A stretch of 64,000 bases of DNA from Citrobacter koseri ATCC BAA-895. GTDB taxonomy: Bacteria > Pseudomonadota > Gammaproteobacteria > Enterobacterales > Enterobacteriaceae. Below the pieces are notes generated by a model. The model saw only the letters and a program-made list of their open reading frames with translations. It ran no database searches and was not told the origin of the DNA. This document shows, in pieces, positions 61,650 through 64,000 of the stretch (its first letter is position 1; each line of letters starts with the position of its first letter). Location: the NCBI RefSeq assembly GCF_000018045.1, contig NC_009792.1, forward strand, positions 1,488,001 through 1,552,000, in the 5' to 3' direction. Both the position numbers and the translations under genes were made by a program.

Positions 61650-61752
61650 CACCGATACCAATGACTCACGGAAGCCCTCGATTTACAGCGATATAGTGAT
61701 TTCACCGGCCCCGCAGTGGGGTTGAATAAAAAACCAAATCGAGGGTATCAGA

Positions 61753-62001
61753 ATGAAAAAAGTATTAGCTCTGGTTGTTGCCGCTGCTATGGGTCTGTCT
61801 TCTGCTGCATTTGCTGCTGAAACGGCAACGTCCACGACGGCTCCGGCTGCGGCACCCGCTAAAACCGCACCGGCAAAAACCACGCATCACAAAAAACACC
61901 ACAAAGCAGCGGCTCAGAAAGCGCCTGAACAAAAAGCGCAGGCAGCGAAAAAACACACCAAAAAAGCGGTAAAACATACTGCGGCTAAACCGGCGGCATA
62001 A
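61753..62001 (+). CDS. asr: Acid shock protein Asr
   Basis: 82 aa with signal peptide (LALVVAAAMGLSSAAFAAE). The mature part is very rich in Ala, Lys, His and Pro (KTTHHKKHHKAAAQK). Shorter than the 102 aa of E. coli Asr, with fewer basic repeats. Periplasmic protein strongly induced by acid; likely a disordered chaperone or buffer. Followed by ydgU, probably co-transcribed. Confidence 0.94.
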   Translation: MKKVLALVVAAAMGLSSAAFAAETATSTTAPAAAPAKTAPAKTTHHKKHHKAAAQKAPEQKAQAAKKHTKKAVKHTAAKPAA

Positions 62002-62043
62002 GGCACTGGCGAGTTCTATGGCGCTCCCCCGCGCCATAACACA

Positions 62044-62074
62044 CGGCGCTAAATCATCGGGTTTAGCGCCGTTT
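62044..62074 (+). terminator. asr-ydgU intercistronic hairpin
   Basis: CGGCGCTAAA / TTTAGCGCCG, a perfect 10-bp stem, then TTTCTTC. Probably a partial terminator that lets some transcripts reach ydgU. Confidence 0.65.
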
Positions 62075-62089
62075 CTTCGGAGGGTTAAC

Positions 62090-62170
62090 GTGTTTCGTTA
62101 CCGCTTTGAGTTGATTCTCACCATGCTTATATTATGCGCCCTTATTGCCACGCATTTTTATATTTCCTGA
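62090..62170 (+). CDS. ydgU: YdgU, 26-aa small membrane protein
   Basis: GTG start with GGAGG at 6 nt. The peptide begins FRYRFELILTMLILCALIA and ends HFYIS: a basic N-terminus and one transmembrane helix. It matches E. coli YdgU as I recall it in sequence pattern and position (downstream of asr, shared transcript). Acid-inducible membrane peptide of unknown function. Confidence 0.85.
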   Translation: MFRYRFELILTMLILCALIATHFYIS

Positions 62171-62271
62171 ATGTAGTTATCTGATTTTACTCCCACTTTC
62201 CTGCCGTCACGTCTATAGTATTCACTGAGGGTTTGCTTTTAATAATCATAATTACCCACACAGAGTGTGAT

Positions 62272-63090
62272 ATGCATAAAACCATTGCGGTATTACTGGG
62301 CGTAATTTGTCTTTCCCCTGTCGTTGCTCATGCGGATGAGGCTGATACCACCACGGATACCCGTGAAGCCAAAACGTTATTTTTTGACCATGACGATCGG
62401 GTCAAGGTTGAAGATCCGACGCAGTCGCCGTGGGACGCTATTGGTCAACTGGAAACCGCCAGCGGCAACCTGTGTACCGCCACGCTCATTTCATCTCATC
62501 TGGCGCTCACCGCCGGACACTGCTTGTTAACGCCGCCGAAAGGGAAGCCAGATAAAGCCGTGGCTTTGCGTTTCGTATCGCAAAAAGGTCTCTGGCGTTA
62601 TGAAATTCACGGTATTGAAGGTCGGGTCGATCCGTCGCTGGGAAAGAGCTTAAAGCCTGATGGCGATGGCTGGATTGTCCCTCCGGCCGCCGCGCCGTGG
62701 GATTTTGGTTTGATTGTGTTGCGTTATCCGCCGTCCGGCATTACCCCACTGCCCTTATTTGAAGGCGATAAAGCCGCGCTAACCGCTGCCCTGAAAACCG
62801 CCGACCGCAAAGTGACGCAGTCAGGTTACCCGGAAGATCATCTTGATACGCTTTACTCGCATCAGGATTGCCTGATTACCGGCTGGGCGCAAAACGCGGT
62901 GCTCTCTCACCAGTGCGACACGCTGCCCGGCGACAGCGGTTCTCCGTTAATGCTGCATACCGACGCTGGCTGGCAGTTGATTGGCGTGCAAAGTTCCGCT
63001 CCGGCGGCAAAAGATCGCTGGCGGGCTGACAACCGCGCGATTTCCGTCACCGGCTTTCGCGACAAGCTGGAAGCGCTGGCTCAGGAATAG
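62272..63090 (+). CDS. ydgD: Trypsin-like serine protease YdgD
   Basis: 272 aa from ATG 62272, with a signal peptide (TIAVLLGVICLSPVVAHA). Chymotrypsin-fold catalytic triad: His in LTAGHCLL (~82), Asp in PWDFGLIVLR (~144) and Ser in LPGDSGSPLML (~222). Paired Cys suggest disulphides. Predicted periplasmic peptidase; E. coli YdgD has no settled substrate. Convergent with mdtI. Confidence 0.93.
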   Translation: MHKTIAVLLGVICLSPVVAHADEADTTTDTREAKTLFFDHDDRVKVEDPTQSPWDAIGQLETASGNLCTATLISSHLALTAGHCLLTPPKGKPDKAVALRFVSQKGLWRYEIHGIEGRVDPSLGKSLKPDGDGWIVPPAAAPWDFGLIVLRYPPSGITPLPLFEGDKAALTAALKTADRKVTQSGYPEDHLDTLYSHQDCLITGWAQNAVLSHQCDTLPGDSGSPLMLHTDAGWQLIGVQSSAPAAKDRWRADNRAISVTGFRDKLEALAQE

Positions 63091-63106
63091 ATGATGGTTC
63101 CCGTGC

Positions 63107-63128
63107 GCTGCCCGCCGTAACGGGCAGC
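63107..63128. terminator. Hairpin between convergent ydgD and mdtI
   Basis: GCTGCCCG-CCGTAA-CGGGCAGC, an 8-bp stem without a T-run, shared by both 3' ends. Confidence 0.5.
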
Positions 63129-63135
63129 ATAGCTG

Positions 63136-63465
63136 TCAGGCCAGTTTTATCATGATCATGCCGATAAGCAGCAATACCACGCCTACCCAGCCTTTGTTGT
63201 TCAGACGCTGTCCAAAAAGCACCCACCCGGCTGCCAGCGTGGCGGCGATACCAAATCCGCCCCACAACGCATATGCCACCGAAAGATCAATGCCTTTCAC
63301 CGCCTGAGAGAGCGCGCTGAAGGCCGCCAGCACCGCGGCCAGCGACAGAATGCCATAGAACTTGCGACGAAAGCCGTCAGAAAACTTCAGGAACACGTTA
63401 GCGACGATTTCCAGAACGATCGCCATCGCCAGCCACGCGGCATGAACCCACTCAAACTGCGGCAT
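63136..63465 (-). CDS. mdtI: Spermidine exporter subunit MdtI (SMR family)
   Basis: 109 aa from ATG 63465, the E. coli length. Four transmembrane helices; membrane-embedded Glu in MAIVLEIVANVFLK (~19) and the SMR signature GIDLSVAYALWGGFG (~63). Forms a heterodimer with MdtJ that exports spermidine. Start lies inside the mdtJ 3' end (14-nt overlap). Confidence 0.95.
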   Translation of the reverse strand: MPQFEWVHAAWLAMAIVLEIVANVFLKFSDGFRRKFYGILSLAAVLAAFSALSQAVKGIDLSVAYALWGGFGIAATLAAGWVLFGQRLNNKGWVGVVLLLIGMIMIKLA

Positions 63466-63814
63466 GCGTCGCCTCCTTCGCGGCATTTACTGGCTTGCGC
63501 GTACCCGATTTAATCAGCGCGATCCCGAATACCAGCGTAACCAGACCCGCAATTTTCATGGCCGATAAGGCTTCGTCAAATAACAGCACGCTAAACAGCG
63601 TAATAAATAAAATACCGATGCCTTCCCACAAGGCATACGCCACGCCAAGCGCAATTTTTTTTACGGCAAAAGAGAGAAAAATATACGACAGCGTAATCAT
63701 GACCAGCATTAAAATAAAACCCGTGTTGCCATTGCTTACGCTTGCCCATTTCATCGACAGCGTTCCGGTAATTTCAGCCGCAATGGCAAGGGCTAATAAA
63801 ATCCAGTAAAACAT
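63452..63814 (-). CDS. mdtJ: Spermidine exporter subunit MdtJ (SMR family)
   Basis: 120 aa from ATG 63814 (CAGGAG at ~8 nt), four transmembrane helices. Membrane Glu in ALAIAAEITGTLSMKW (~14) and signature IALGVAYALWEGIGI (~56). Partner of MdtI; with SpeG in the same window it completes two independent ways to relieve polyamine excess. Confidence 0.95.
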   Translation of the reverse strand: MFYWILLALAIAAEITGTLSMKWASVSNGNTGFILMLVMITLSYIFLSFAVKKIALGVAYALWEGIGILFITLFSVLLFDEALSAMKIAGLVTLVFGIALIKSGTRKPVNAAKEATHAAV

Positions 63815-64000
63815 GGTGCTTCTCCTGCTTGAGAATATAGTCCTTCGGGCCTGCTGTATGCAGCAAACCAAAAAATAAAATGAATTAGCCAGGCGCATAA
63901 CGCCAGATCAGGCAGAAGTAAGGGACTAAAGCGCGTTGCGCCAGTGCTGCTCACCAGCAAGCAGGAAAGAGGAAGAAGTGCGAAGAAGTACGGTCTGTGT
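63815..64000. other. Upstream region of mdtJI (to window edge)
   Basis: 186 bases with no convincing ORF or recognised operator; should hold the mdtJI promoter. In E. coli tqsA follows beyond this point. Confidence 0.3.

Noticed and set aside
62812..62824. GTGACGCAGTCAG inside ydgD as a matS site
   Set aside because: Two consensus positions are wrong.
1..64000. CRISPR array, insertion sequence, prophage, tRNA or rRNA gene
   Set aside because: No direct-repeat array with regular spacers, transposase, integrase, phage structural gene or tRNA-like cloverleaf was seen; the only repeats are REP elements and the 22-nt toxin-antitoxin pair.

Overview
The window is about 64 kb from the replication-terminus region of an enterobacterial chromosome. 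Gene order from uxaB to mdtJI follows the E. coli/Salmonella terminus almost gene for gene. A dif site, a Tus-binding Ter site and two perfect matS (MatP) sites are readable directly. Protein sequences are close to E. coli and Salmonella but not identical. MarB differs clearly from both, and K-12 lacks several genes found here (urtABCDE, OsmU transporter, a second enolase, M32 carboxypeptidase). I infer a Citrobacter-like member of the Enterobacteriaceae; the species is not provable from the window.

Layout. 0-5.7 kb (dif zone): end of an unknown gene, a UspA-like protein with a second enolase (one operon), a HAD phosphatase, dif, two GNAT acetyltransferases, an AraC-regulator remnant and a small GFA-family protein. 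5.7-18.9 kb: TerC, uxaB, yneG-glsB, a chemoreceptor, sad/ptrR, a lactate dehydrogenase-like gene, sotB, a TisB/IstR-like type I toxin-antitoxin locus, marC/marRAB and eamA. 18.9-33.9 kb: ydeE, the urea transporter urtABCDE behind a sigma-54-like promoter, a MetE-like methyltransferase, the PhoP-type pair mgtS/mgrR, dgcZ, a serine hydrolase lipoprotein, dcp, ydfG and rspR. 34-39.4 kb: the sugar-acid cluster rspAB-ydfJ-ydfI. 39.4-49.3 kb: ynfA, ynfB, speG, ynfC, ynfD and the ynfEFGH-dmsD molybdoenzyme operon behind an FNR class II-type promoter. 49.6-54.6 kb: OsmU transporter and clcB. 54.5-64 kb: bioD2, mlc, ynfL/ynfM, a small membrane protein candidate, a CPBP protease, an M32 carboxypeptidase, asr-ydgU, ydgD and mdtJI.

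Themes. Many genes serve oxygen-limited growth and gut stresses: S- and N-oxide/selenate respiration, hexuronate use, acid shock, osmoprotectant uptake, polyamine handling, multiple antibiotic resistance and magnesium limitation. The most notable non-obvious item is the sotB-marC intergenic region. A 27-codon hydrophobic peptide resembling TisB is encoded on the minus strand. Its ribosome binding site lies in a hairpin. Its leader carries a perfect 22-nt complement to a divergently transcribed RNA that has a consensus promoter and a terminator, which is the architecture of tisB/istR.
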